A DNA stretch of 64,000 nt from Streptomyces sp. 3214.6 (GTDB lineage: Bacteria > Actinomycetota > Actinomycetes > Streptomycetales > Streptomycetaceae), in the NCBI RefSeq assembly GCF_900129855.1, contig NZ_LT670819.1, positions 6,076,001 to 6,140,000 on the forward strand, read 5' to 3'. This document shows, piece after piece, positions 1 to 7,445 of the stretch (positions are counted from its first letter, which is position 1; every line of letters starts with the position of its first letter). The notes under the pieces were generated by a model that was given only the letters and a program-made list of their open reading frames with translations, did no database searches and was not told the origin of the DNA. The position numbers and the translations under genes were made by a program.

Positions 1-563
1 ACTGCATCGACATGTGCGCGTACTTCGTCGCACGCTACTACCGGCACGACGGCGGGCGCTGCGCCCCGATCCCGGTCTACGGCCCGGAAGGCACGGAGCA
101 CCGCCTGACCACGGCCTACGCCGACACCCCGTCGGCCTCCTCCATGAGCGAGGTCTTCGACTTCCACACGGTCAAGCCGTCCACCTTCGACATCGGCCCG
201 TTCACCGTGCACACCGAACGCGTGGCGCACCCGGTGGAGGCGTACGGCATCCGCGTCGAGCACGGCGGCCGGTCGCTGACCTACTCCGGCGACACCGGCG
301 TCAGCCCGGCGCTGGAGGAACTCGCCCGCGACACCGACCTGTTCCTGTGCGAGGCCGCCTTCACCCACGGCAAGGAGAACATCCCCGACCTGCACCTCAA
401 CGGCCGTGAGGCGGGCGAGGCGGCGAGCCGGGCGGGTGCGCGCAAGCTGGTGCTGACCCACATCCCGCCGTGGACCGACCCCCAGATCAACCTGGCCGAC
501 GCCCGCGAGGTGTTCGACGGCCCGGTGGAGCTGGCGGCGCCGCGGGTGACGTACCAGATCTGA
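1..563 (+). CDS. MBL-fold metal-dependent hydrolase, 5' truncated by the window edge
   Basis: The reading frame is open from the first bases (residues CID precede the first Met at 12), so the start lies outside the window. The visible 187 residues are the C-terminal part of a metallo-beta-lactamase-fold hydrolase of the RNase Z/UlaG-like type. GPFTVHTERVAHPVEAYGIR and SLTYSGDTG are the typical late strand and metal-ligand Asp region, and the LHLNGREAGEAASRAG helix followed by LVLTHIPPW supplies the last His ligand. The N-terminal HxHxDH motif would be off the left edge. It ends just before a strong bidirectional terminator shared with convergent nagE2. In Streptomyces a gene of this family commonly sits next to the GlcNAc PTS genes. 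The substrate is unknown. Confidence 0.85.
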   Translation, partial: CIDMCAYFVARYYRHDGGRCAPIPVYGPEGTEHRLTTAYADTPSASSMSEVFDFHTVKPSTFDIGPFTVHTERVAHPVEAYGIRVEHGGRSLTYSGDTGVSPALEELARDTDLFLCEAAFTHGKENIPDLHLNGREAGEAASRAGARKLVLTHIPPWTDPQINLADAREVFDGPVELAAPRVTYQI

Positions 564-600
564 CGGTCCCCAGCCGTACGAGGTTCAGGCGTACGGCACG

Positions 601-639
601 ACGAAGGCCCCCGGAGCTCGCTGCTCCGGGGGCCTTCGT
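601..639. terminator. Bidirectional rho-independent-type hairpin
   Basis: Perfect 17-bp inverted repeat (601-617 and 623-639) with a 5-nt loop, between the convergent MBL hydrolase and nagE2 genes. There is no long T tract, as is usual in Streptomyces. Confidence 0.8.
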
Positions 640-664
640 GTGCGCATCGGCTATGAACCGGCTC

Positions 665-1915
665 TCACGCCTTGGTGAGGTCCTCGACCTCCTCCTCGGG
701 CTCGCGGCCCGGGGTGGGGAGGTTCCACTTGGTGATGGCGAAGCGGAAGACGAAGTAGTAGATGGCGCCGAAGACCAGACCGATCGGGATGATCAGCCAG
801 GGCTTGGTGGCCAGGTTCCAGTTCAGCGCGTAGTCGATGAAGCCCGCGGAGAACGTGAAGCCCGCGTGGACGCCGAGGGCCCAGGTGATCGCCATGGACA
901 GCGCCGTCAGCACCGCGTGGATCGCGTACAGCAGCGGCGCGATGAACATGAACGAGAACTCGATGGGCTCGGTGACACCGGTGACGAAGGAGGTCAGGGC
1001 GAGCGAGATCATCATGCCCAGCACGGCCTTGCGGCGCTCGGGACGGGCGGTGTGCGCCATGGCGAGCGCGGCGGCGGGCAGACCGAACATCATGATCGGG
1101 AAGAAGCCCGACATGAACTGTCCAGCGGTCGGGTCACCGGCGAAGAAGCGGGTGAGGTCGCCGTGCACGACGGTACCGGCGGAGTCCTTGAAGTCACCGA
1201 TCTGGAACCAGGAGACGGAGTTCACGAACTGGTGCATGCCGACCGGGATCAGCGCGCGGTTGATCAGACCGAACAGACCCGCACCGAGGGCGCCGAGACC
1301 CGTGATCCACTCGCCGAAGTTCGAGATGCCCTCACCGATCGGCTCCCAGACCAGACCGAAGAAGACGCCCATGGCCGTACCGACGAACGCCATGATGATC
1401 GGCACCAGGCGGCGGCCGTTGAAGAAGCCGAGCCAGTCCACCAGCTTCTTGCGGTGGTACCGCTGCCACAGCACCGCGGACAGCAGACCCATCAGGATGC
1501 CGCCGAGCACTCCGGGGTTGTTGTAGGTCGCGGCCACGTCCGCGCCCGCCTGGACCTTGGCCTCGGTGACCGGGAACGCCTTGAGGACGTTGCTGTAGAC
1601 CAGGAAGCCCACCAGGGCGGCCAGCGCGGTCGAGCCGTCCGACTTCTTGGCGAAGCCGATCGCGACGCCTATGCAGAACAGCATCGGCAGGTTGTCGAAG
1701 ATCGCACCACCGGCCGTGGCGAACACCGCCGTGAGCTTGTCGGGCAGGTGCAGCTTGTCGTGGACGTCCGTCTGCCCCAGTCGCAGCAGGATGCCCGCCG
1801 CCGGCAGTACGGCGATGGGCAGCTGCAGGCTGCGGCCGACCTTCTGGAGGCCCTGGAAAAGACCGGATCCCCACTTCTTCGTGGGGGCCGCCGTGGGCGC
1901 GGTGGCGGTGCTCAT
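665..1915 (-). CDS. nagE2: PTS EIIC permease for N-acetylglucosamine (NagE2)
   Basis: 416-residue IIC protein of the glucose/N-acetylglucosamine PTS superfamily. It carries only the membrane domain, with about ten hydrophobic segments, NR..IPVGMHQFVN near residue 220 and the substrate-site signature GVTEPIEFSF near residue 313. No IIB or IIA domain is fused, so it must work with a separate IIB (nagF nearby) and IIA. Family knowledge: NagE2 is the GlcNAc permease of S. coelicolor, and this gene has the same length and neighbourhood. The ATG start follows GGAGG at the right distance. A perfect inverted repeat with two DasR boxes lies 21-49 bp upstream, so it should be repressed by DasR and induced by glucosamine-6-phosphate. 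It is transcribed in the same direction as nagE1 but has its own operator. Confidence 0.92.
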   Translation of the reverse strand: MSTATAPTAAPTKKWGSGLFQGLQKVGRSLQLPIAVLPAAGILLRLGQTDVHDKLHLPDKLTAVFATAGGAIFDNLPMLFCIGVAIGFAKKSDGSTALAALVGFLVYSNVLKAFPVTEAKVQAGADVAATYNNPGVLGGILMGLLSAVLWQRYHRKKLVDWLGFFNGRRLVPIIMAFVGTAMGVFFGLVWEPIGEGISNFGEWITGLGALGAGLFGLINRALIPVGMHQFVNSVSWFQIGDFKDSAGTVVHGDLTRFFAGDPTAGQFMSGFFPIMMFGLPAAALAMAHTARPERRKAVLGMMISLALTSFVTGVTEPIEFSFMFIAPLLYAIHAVLTALSMAITWALGVHAGFTFSAGFIDYALNWNLATKPWLIIPIGLVFGAIYYFVFRFAITKWNLPTPGREPEEEVEDLTKA

Positions 1916-1935
1916 AGACTTCCTCCATCGGGTGG

Positions 1936-1964
1936 TGGTCTACACCACTCAGTGGTGTAGACCA
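1936..1964. promoter_or_regulatory. Twin DasR-responsive elements (dre) forming one perfect palindrome
   Basis: TGGTCTACACCACT (1936-1949), one base, then its exact reverse complement (1951-1964). Each half holds a 12-bp core (TGGTCTACACCA, TGGTGTAGACCA) close to the published dre consensus ACTGGTCTAGACCAGT. Lies directly upstream of nagE2. Confidence 0.8.
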
Positions 1965-1995
1965 TGTTGTAGCACGATGAAGGCGGCATAAGGAA

Positions 1996-2029
1996 CCCAC
2001 GGTTCCCGTGATCCTGGGACTACCGTGGG
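1996..2029 (-). terminator. Possible nagE1 terminator hairpin
   Basis: CCCACGGT at 1996-2003 pairs with ACCGTGGG at 2022-2029, with an 18-nt interior that also contains short pairing. It lies just after the nagE1 stop and before the nagE2 operator, so it could separate the two transcripts. Confidence 0.5.
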
Positions 2030-2054
2030 CTACGTCGAAGAGTCCTACGCCGGG

Positions 2055-3356
2055 CTATGCCTTGGTGACATCCTCCCGCTCCTCCTCCGGCTCCCGTCCC
2101 GGCGTTTTCAGGTCGAACTTGGTGATCGCGAAACGGAAGATCACGTAGTAGACGGCGGCGAAACACAGCCCGATCGGGACGATCGCCCACGGCTTCGTCG
2201 CCAGGTTCCAGTTGATGACGTAGTCGATGAGCCCGGCCGAGAAGCTGAAGCCGTCGTGCACGCCGAGCCCCCACGTCACCGCCATCGACACCCCCGTCAG
2301 CACCGCGTGCACCGCGTACAACGCGGGCGCGACGAACAGGAACGAGTACTCGATCGGCTCGGTGATGCCCGTGACGAACGACGTCAGCGCCACCGACAGC
2401 ATCAGACCGCCGATCTCCTTACGACGCTCCGGCCGCGCGCAGTGCGTGATCGCGAGCGCCGCCGCGGGCAGCGCGAACATCATGATCGGGAAGAAACCGG
2501 AGGTGAACTGTCCCGCGTCCGGGTCGCCCGCCAGAAACATGTTGATGTCACCGTGCACGACCGTCCCGTCCGGCTTCGTGTAACTGCCGAACTGGAACCA
2601 GATGGGCACGTTCAGGAACTGGTGCAGGCCGATGACGAGCAGTGCACGATTCGCGACGCCGAAGATGCCCGCACCCCACGCGTCCAGCCCGTCCAGCCAG
2701 TCGCTGAAGTTCTCCAGACCGTCGCCGATCGGCGGCCAGATCCACAGACACAACGCGGCGAACGCGATCGCCACGAACGCCATGACGATCGGCACGAGCC
2801 GCCGCCCGTTGAAGAACCCCAGCCAGTCCACCAGCTTCGTCCGGTGATAGCGCTGCCAGAAGAACGCCGACAGCAGCCCCATCACGATCCCGCCGAACAC
2901 CCCGGGATTCTGGAACGTGAACGCCGTCACGGTCTGGTCGACCGACGCCAGACAGCCGACCCCCGGCACGGCCTTCGCCCCCGCCGGGCAGTCCTTCGGG
3001 AACTGACGCAGCACGTTGTAGTAGACGAGGAACCCCGCCACCGCCGCCAGCGCCGTCGAACCGTCCGCCTTCTTCGCCATCCCGATGGCCACACCCACGC
3101 AGAACAGCATCGGCAGCCCCAACTCGGAGTTGAGCAGCGCACCGCCCGCGCCGGCCATCACCTTCGAGACGTTCGTCCAGCCCAACCCGTCGTCCCCGAA
3201 CACATCGGGCTGGCCCAGCCGGTTGAGGATGCCCGCGGCCGGCAGCACCGCGATCGGCAGCTGCAGACTGCGCCCCATCTTCTGCAGTCCCTGGTACACC
3301 CCGTGCCAGCGCCGGCGCGCGGGGCGGGCCTCGGACTCGGCGCTCTCGGAACTCAT
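2055..3356 (-). CDS. nagE1: PTS EIIC permease, second paralogue (NagE1)
   Basis: 433-residue IIC permease, a close paralogue of the nagE2 product next door. Both begin with an amphipathic QGLQK.GRSLQLPIAVLPAAGIL segment, share the same membrane layout and end in TPGREPEEE..D.TKA. The signature here is GITEPIEYSF. It differs by an insertion of about 14 residues in the loop after RQFPKD, which brings in two cysteines (CPAGAK and VGCLAS). IIB and IIA domains are absent. The ATG start is preceded by a dre box 21 bp upstream. Family knowledge: in S. coelicolor nagE1 lies between nagF and nagE2 as here, but GlcNAc transport depends on NagE2, so NagE1 may prefer another amino sugar. That preference is inference. 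Confidence 0.9.
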   Translation of the reverse strand: MSSESAESEARPARRRWHGVYQGLQKMGRSLQLPIAVLPAAGILNRLGQPDVFGDDGLGWTNVSKVMAGAGGALLNSELGLPMLFCVGVAIGMAKKADGSTALAAVAGFLVYYNVLRQFPKDCPAGAKAVPGVGCLASVDQTVTAFTFQNPGVFGGIVMGLLSAFFWQRYHRTKLVDWLGFFNGRRLVPIVMAFVAIAFAALCLWIWPPIGDGLENFSDWLDGLDAWGAGIFGVANRALLVIGLHQFLNVPIWFQFGSYTKPDGTVVHGDINMFLAGDPDAGQFTSGFFPIMMFALPAAALAITHCARPERRKEIGGLMLSVALTSFVTGITEPIEYSFLFVAPALYAVHAVLTGVSMAVTWGLGVHDGFSFSAGLIDYVINWNLATKPWAIVPIGLCFAAVYYVIFRFAITKFDLKTPGREPEEEREDVTKA

Positions 3357-3376
3357 CGTTTGGCGACCGCCTGTCA

Positions 3377-3392
3377 GGTGGTGTAGACCAGC
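3377..3392. promoter_or_regulatory. DasR-responsive element (dre) between nagE1 and nagF
   Basis: Core TGGTGTAGACCA at 3379-3390, same as the right half of the nagE2 operator. It sits between divergent nagE1 and nagF, so one site could control both. Confidence 0.75.
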
Positions 3393-3516
3393 TACGGACG
3401 ATTGGGCTGCGTGACGTCATCCTCGGTCACGCACGAAACGATCGCTCGCAAAGTTGGGCCAACTGTGGATTACTGCGACAAAGCGGTTCGCATCAGGGAA
3501 TTCAGGGAGACGGAAC

Positions 3517-3750
3517 ATGGCCACCAAGGCTGAGAAGATCGTCGCCGGACTCGGCGGCCTCGACAACATCGAAGAGATCGAGGGCTGCATCACCCGCCTG
3601 CGCACCGAGGTCGTCGACCCGACCAAGGTCGACGAAGCCGCCCTGAAGGCCGCCGGCGCACACGGCGTCGTCAAGATGGGCACCGCCATCCAGGTCGTCA
3701 TCGGCACCGACGCCGACCCCATCGCCGCGGAGATCGAAGACATGATGTGA
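3517..3750 (+). CDS. nagF: PTS EIIB component for N-acetylglucosamine (NagF)
   Basis: 77-residue free-standing glucose-family IIB domain. The phosphorylated cysteine is Cys24 in IEGCITRLR, the conserved IIB active-site motif. It accepts phosphate from a IIA protein encoded elsewhere and passes it to the sugar carried by NagE2 or NagE1 at the membrane. The ATG at 3517 is chosen because AGGGAGA lies 7 bp upstream; an in-frame upstream extension starting at 3454 has no IIB homology. It is divergent from nagE1 with the shared dre box between them. A hairpin follows the stop, separating it from rph. Confidence 0.92.
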   Translation: MATKAEKIVAGLGGLDNIEEIEGCITRLRTEVVDPTKVDEAALKAAGAHGVVKMGTAIQVVIGTDADPIAAEIEDMM

Positions 3751-3769
3751 GCCCTCGCGCTCACCCGGC

Positions 3770-3800
3770 AGGGGCTCTTCCCGAAGGGGGAGGAGCCCCT
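3770..3800 (+). terminator. Hairpin terminator after nagF
   Basis: AGGGGCTC (3770-3777) pairs with GAGCCCCT (3793-3800), extended inward by CCC/GGG pairs. Located between the nagF stop and rph start. Confidence 0.65.
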
Positions 3801-3827
3801 TCCGCTGCTGCGGCTAGGCTCAGCGCC

Positions 3828-4565
3828 ATGTCTCGAATCGACGGCCGCACCCCTGAACAGCTCCGCCCCGTGACGATCGAACGCGGCTGGAGCAAGCACG
3901 CCGAGGGCTCCGTCCTCGTCTCCTTCGGCGACACGAAGGTCTTCTGCACCGCCTCAGTCACCGAAGGCGTCCCCCGCTGGCGCAAGGGCAGCGGCGAGGG
4001 CTGGGTCACCGCGGAGTACTCCATGCTCCCCCGTGCCACCAACACCCGCGGCGACCGCGAGTCCGTCCGCGGCAAGATCGGCGGCCGCACCCATGAGATC
4101 TCCCGCCTCATCGGCCGCTCCCTGCGCGCGGTGATCGACTACAAGGCGCTCGGCGAGAACACCATCGTCCTCGACTGCGACGTCCTCCAGGCCGACGGCG
4201 GCACCCGCACGGCCGCCATCACCGGCGCGTACGTGGCGCTCGCCGACGCGATCACCTGGGCCCAGGGCAAGAAGCTGATCAAGGCCGGACGGCAGCCGCT
4301 CACCGGCACCGTGTCCGCGGTCTCGGTCGGCATCGTGGGAGGAGTGCCCCTGCTGGACCTCCGCTACGAGGAAGACGTCCGCGCCGAGACCGACATGAAC
4401 GTCGTCTGCACCGGCGACGGCCGCTTCGTCGAGGTCCAAGGCACCGCCGAGGCCGAGCCGTTCGCCCGCGAGGAGCTCAACTCCCTCCTGGACCTGGCCG
4501 TTTCCGGCTGCGCGGAACTCACTGTCCTGCAGCGCACGGCACTTGATACGGTCCTGGAAAAGTAA
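3828..4565 (+). CDS. rph: Ribonuclease PH
   Basis: 245-residue phosphorolytic 3'-5' exoribonuclease that trims tRNA 3' ends. Visible family hallmarks are R-P-V-TIERGWSKHAEGSVLVSFGDTKV at the N terminus, VTAEYSMLPRATNTR, the arginine-rich GGRTHEISRLIGRSLRA phosphate-binding region, and TIVLDCDVLQADGGTRTAAITGAYVAL, which carries the catalytic aspartate. Length is normal for the family. The ATG at 3828 fits the conserved N terminus; the in-frame upstream extension does not. rdgB lies two genes downstream, the usual rph-rdgB association in actinobacteria. Confidence 0.95.
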   Translation: MSRIDGRTPEQLRPVTIERGWSKHAEGSVLVSFGDTKVFCTASVTEGVPRWRKGSGEGWVTAEYSMLPRATNTRGDRESVRGKIGGRTHEISRLIGRSLRAVIDYKALGENTIVLDCDVLQADGGTRTAAITGAYVALADAITWAQGKKLIKAGRQPLTGTVSAVSVGIVGGVPLLDLRYEEDVRAETDMNVVCTGDGRFVEVQGTAEAEPFAREELNSLLDLAVSGCAELTVLQRTALDTVLEK

Positions 4566-4691
4566 AGGGAACACCAAGGGCACGCCAGCGGGGCGGCGGG
4601 CGCGAGCAACCGGCCCGCCCGCCCGGGCGTCTTGGGCAGTACGTACGTCAACGGGGGCCTCCTGGGCCTGACCATGGGGAGGAACACAGTG

Positions 4692-5108
4692 ATGTCCACG
4701 GCCGCGAGCCCACGCCCGCATCGGCGTCGCCGTACCGTCATCGCCACCGCCGCGGCCGCCGTCGCCCTCACCGTGGGACTGACGGCGACCGGCTGCGACG
4801 CGGTCAACAAGGCCCTGGACTGCGTCCAGACCGCCGACTCCATCGCCGACAGCGTCACCGACCTCCAGCAGGCCGTGGAGAACGCCGCGAACGACCCCAC
4901 GCAGACCGACGAGTCGCTGACCTCCATCGAGAACAACCTCGACAAGATAGGCGACAAAACGGACAACGCCGACGTCAACAAGGCCGTCGACGACCTCCAG
5001 AAGGCCGTCTCCAACGTCCGCACGTCCGTCAAGAACGGCGACAACACCCCCGACCTCAGCCCGGTCACCGACGCGGCGGGCGAACTGACGAAGGTCTGCA
5101 CCCCGTAG
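4692..5108 (+). CDS. Small putative lipoprotein
   Basis: 138-residue protein with an Arg-rich start, a hydrophobic segment (VIATAAAAVALTVGLTATGC) and a lipobox-like TATGC, so it is probably lipidated at that Cys and held on the outer face of the membrane. The mature part is helical and acidic (LQQAVENAANDPTQ, IENNLDKIGDKTDN, DDLQKAVSNVR), with heptad-like spacing suggesting a short coiled coil. The ATG at 4692 lies 9 bp after GGGGAGG; the GTG just before it is an alternative. It sits between rph and rdgB, where Streptomyces usually has a protein of this kind. The function is unknown. Confidence 0.8.
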   Translation: MSTAASPRPHRRRRTVIATAAAAVALTVGLTATGCDAVNKALDCVQTADSIADSVTDLQQAVENAANDPTQTDESLTSIENNLDKIGDKTDNADVNKAVDDLQKAVSNVRTSVKNGDNTPDLSPVTDAAGELTKVCTP

Positions 5109-5142
5109 GGCCTGGCCGGCGGAACTCGGGATACTGGGGGCC

Positions 5143-5745
5143 ATGACCCGCCTGATCCTCGCCACCCGCAACGCCGGAAAGATCGCCGAACTCAGGTCGA
5201 TCCTCGCCGACGCAGGCCTGCCCCACGACCTCGTCGGCGCGGACGCCTACCCCGAGATCCCCGACGTCAAGGAAACCGGAGTGACGTTCGCCGAGAACGC
5301 CCTCCTGAAAGCCCACGCCCTGGCCCAGGCCACGGGCCTCCCGGCGGTCGCCGACGACTCGGGCCTCTGCGTCGACGTCCTGGGCGGCGCCCCCGGCATC
5401 TTCTCCGCCCGCTGGTCCGGCACCCACGGCGACGACAAGGCCAACCTGGAGTTGTTGCTCGCCCAGCTCTCGGACATCGCGGACGAGCACAGGGGGGCCC
5501 ACTTCGCCTGCGCAGCGGCGTTGGCTCTGCCGGACGGGACGGAGCGGGTGGTCGAGGGCCGCCTGCGGGGCGTACTCCGCCACACCCCGACCGGCACGAA
5601 CGGCTTCGGCTACGACCCGATCCTCCAGCCGGACGGCGAGACGCGCACGTGCGCGGAACTGACCCCGACCGAGAAGAACGCGATCAGCCACCGCGGCAAG
5701 GCGTTCAGGGGGCTGGTACCGGTGGTTCGGGAGCTGTTGGGCTGA
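5143..5745 (+). CDS. rdgB: XTP/dITP diphosphatase (RdgB/HAM1)
   Basis: 200-residue nucleotide house-cleaning enzyme that hydrolyses dITP, ITP and XTP to the monophosphates and keeps deaminated purines out of DNA and RNA. Family signatures are the N-terminal LILATRNAGKIAELR, the metal-binding acidic residues in VTFAENALLKAHA and VADDSGLCVDVLGGAPGIFSARW, and the late TNGFGYDPIL and ISHRGKAFRGL motifs. The length is typical. It lies 34 bp after the lipoprotein gene and may be co-transcribed from rph. It ends at a strong hairpin shared with the convergent tRNA. Confidence 0.95.
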   Translation: MTRLILATRNAGKIAELRSILADAGLPHDLVGADAYPEIPDVKETGVTFAENALLKAHALAQATGLPAVADDSGLCVDVLGGAPGIFSARWSGTHGDDKANLELLLAQLSDIADEHRGAHFACAAALALPDGTERVVEGRLRGVLRHTPTGTNGFGYDPILQPDGETRTCAELTPTEKNAISHRGKAFRGLVPVVRELLG

Positions 5746-5755
5746 GCGGGCACGG

Positions 5756-5795
5756 AAACGGCCTGCAAATCTCACCTTCGATTCGCAGGCCGTTT
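5756..5795. terminator. Hairpin between rdgB and tRNA-Leu
   Basis: AAACGGCCTGC (5756-5766) and its exact complement GCAGGCCGTTT (5785-5795) flank an 18-nt loop. It lies between convergent rdgB and the tRNA and ends the tRNA transcript in a short T run on that strand. Confidence 0.75.
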
Positions 5796-5800
5796 GACGT

Positions 5801-5884
5801 GCGGCCGGAGGGATTCGAACCCTCACGGGATTTCTCCCACGGGCTTCTAAGGCCCGCGCGTGCTGCCTGTTTCGCCACGGCCGC
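5801..5884 (-). tRNA. tRNA-Leu (anticodon UAG)
   Basis: Read on the minus strand, the 84-nt element has a 7-bp acceptor stem GCGGCCG/CGGCCGC, a D arm, an anticodon stem CGGGC/GCCCG with loop CTTAGAA (anticodon TAG, plus-strand positions 5847-5849), a long class II variable arm, and the T arm GAGGG-TTCGAAT-CCCTC. The long variable arm and A73-less genomic end fit tRNA-Leu reading CUA/CUG codons. CCA is not encoded. Confidence 0.93.
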
Positions 5885-5939
5885 TCAAAAAACGGTCATT
5901 GTGCTCGACCGGCGGCACTCAGTGTACGGGCCTGCCGCG

Positions 5940-6430
5940 TCACCCGGCGAGTGGGACTCTGCGCTTTCGGCGACACCACGTCTCCGTCAGCGCATGGCAA
6001 TTGGGGCACAAGTAGCGAAGGTTCTCTTCGCGATTGTCCCGCCAGTCGCCGTTGACGTGGTCCGCGCAGAGTTCCTCCGGAGTGAAGGGCAGGTCCAAGT
6101 CGGGGCGGTCGATGCCGGGGAAGTGGCTGATGTCGATGCCGGCTACATCGATGCGGCGTCGGATATGGGAAAGCGTCCCTGTTGCGGGGGCGGCACCCAG
6201 TTTCAGGGCGACTTCCCGTAGAGAGGCCGATGAGGCGGCGGCTTCCGCGATAGCGGCGTCAGGATATTTACGCCACGGGCTGCGCTTGACGAAGTGGTTC
6301 GTGTCCAATCCGTGCCGTGTGACGTGCTCCTGCTATACCCGCCGGTGGCCGCCACTCGGCTTGAGGCCGAGCCGTCGCATCAGGTCGGCCCAGTTGCGCG
6401 CCTCGGCAATCTCCGGGGCGAGCCTCTCTC
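5940..6430 (-). pseudogene. Decayed HNH endonuclease gene
   Basis: The C-terminal 122 codons (start at 6308) read HFVKRSPWRKYPDAAIAEAA..LREVALKLG, then LPFTPEEL, then ADHVNGDWRDNREENLRYLCPNCHALTETWC, the C-terminal half of an HNH nuclease. Upstream the same frame continues with clear coding sense (ARNWADLMRRLGLKPSGGHRR, then QEHVTRHGLDTNHF), but an in-frame TAG interrupts it after GGHRRV at about 6343-6345. From knowledge of this Streptomyces family, intact members have several LREV/DVMR-type repeats and a CxxCG knuckle before the IDHVNGDW motif; here LPFTPEEL joins almost directly to it, so the middle appears deleted. The gene next to a tRNA is therefore probably inactive. A comparison with full-length homologues was not possible here. 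Confidence 0.65.
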
Positions 6431-6509
6431 ACAGTCACGCCCGGAACGTGAAGCGGCCCGCGTTCGGGGTGTCCCGAGGCGGGCCGCCTACCGGCAGAGG
6501 ATCAGGGGC

Positions 6510-6977
6510 TCAGATACCCAGGTCCTTGATGATCTTCGCTACGTGGCCGGTCGCTCGGACGTTGTACAGCGCCCGCTCCACCTTGCCCTCCTCGTCGACC
6601 ACGATCGTGGAGCGGATGACGCCCATGTACGTCTTGCCGTAGTTCTTCTTCTCGCCGTACGCGGCATAGGCCTCGGTGACGGTCTTCTCGGGGTCGGCCA
6701 GGAGGGTGACCTTCAGGGACTCCTTGTCGCGGAACTTGCCCAGCTTCTCGGGGCTGTCCGGGGAGATGCCGATGACGTCGTACCCGGCGCCGGTCAGGAG
6801 TTCGAGGTTGTCGGTGAAGTCGCAGGCCTGCTTCGTGCAGCCGGGGGTCAGGGCGGCCGGGTAGAAGTAGACGATGACCTTGCGGCCCTTGTGGTCCGAC
6901 AGGGACACCTCGTTGCCGTCGGCGTCCGGGAGGGTGAAGGCGGGGGCCACGTCCCCGGGCTGGAGTCGCTCGCTCAT
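6510..6977 (-). CDS. bcp: Thioredoxin-dependent thiol peroxidase (Bcp/PrxQ)
   Basis: 155-residue peroxiredoxin that reduces hydrogen and organic peroxides using thioredoxin. It has the peroxidatic Cys47 in the TPGCTKQAC motif with the resolving Cys52 five residues on, the pattern of atypical two-Cys PrxQ enzymes. Preceding KVIVYFYPAALTPGC and later GVIRSTIVVDEEGKV are family hallmarks. The ATG at 6977 fits the conserved MSERLQPGDVAPAFTLPDADG start; the in-frame upstream extension is not conserved in character. It is divergent from the DUF3618 gene. Confidence 0.95.
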   Translation of the reverse strand: MSERLQPGDVAPAFTLPDADGNEVSLSDHKGRKVIVYFYPAALTPGCTKQACDFTDNLELLTGAGYDVIGISPDSPEKLGKFRDKESLKVTLLADPEKTVTEAYAAYGEKKNYGKTYMGVIRSTIVVDEEGKVERALYNVRATGHVAKIIKDLGI

Positions 6978-7071
6978 CGGTCCAGCGTAACCGGGGGTCC
7001 TGACAGTGCGGTGACGGGCGGAGCTGACAGACTGTGCGGAACAAGACACAGCTGACTTCGGAGGCCTTACC

Positions 7072-7401
7072 GTGGCGGAGACGTCGGACACCAGAACCCC
7101 GGCGCAGATCGAGGCGGACATCAGGGCCCGCCGCGAGGTGCTGGCGGAGACGCTGGACGAGATCGGGGTGCGGGTGCATCCGAAGACCATCGTCGGGGAC
7201 GCCAAGGCGAAGGTCGTCGCCAACGTCGATCACACTCTCGGAAAGGCCTATGTGCAGGTCAACCGGGTCGTGACCGAGGTGAAAGCGCAGTTCGTGGACG
7301 GCGAGGGCGCGCCTCGGCTGGAGCGGGTCGTGCCCGTGGCGCTCGTGGTCGTCGGGGTCGTGGGACTGCTCGCGCTCAGCGGGCGGCGCCGCAGGGGCTG
7401 A
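7072..7401 (+). CDS. DUF3618 domain protein
   Basis: 109 residues. TPAQIEADIRARREVLAETLDEI is the DUF3618 signature, followed by an amphipathic middle and one C-terminal membrane segment (VVPVALVVVGVVGLLAL) with an RRRR tail, so it is probably tail-anchored in the membrane with its bulk in the cytoplasm. GTG at 7072 follows GGAGG. It is divergent from bcp and followed after 44 bp by the GroES-like gene, a conserved Streptomyces order. The function is unknown. Confidence 0.88.
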   Translation: MAETSDTRTPAQIEADIRARREVLAETLDEIGVRVHPKTIVGDAKAKVVANVDHTLGKAYVQVNRVVTEVKAQFVDGEGAPRLERVVPVALVVVGVVGLLALSGRRRRG

Positions 7402-7445
7402 GACCGGGTCCCTGTGCGACCCTTCGGGCAGGTAGGTTCAGTGGT

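Noticed and set aside
470..1960. Long plus-strand frame opposite nagE2 and similar frames opposite nagE1 and the PBP gene
   Set aside because: Composition is that of an antisense shadow (ARG/ASP/GLN rich) and the other strand encodes well-known proteins.
5801..6430. Integrated element at tRNA-Leu
   Set aside because: No integrase, excisionase or direct repeat of the tRNA 3' end was recognised in the following kilobases; only the decayed HNH gene remains as a hint.
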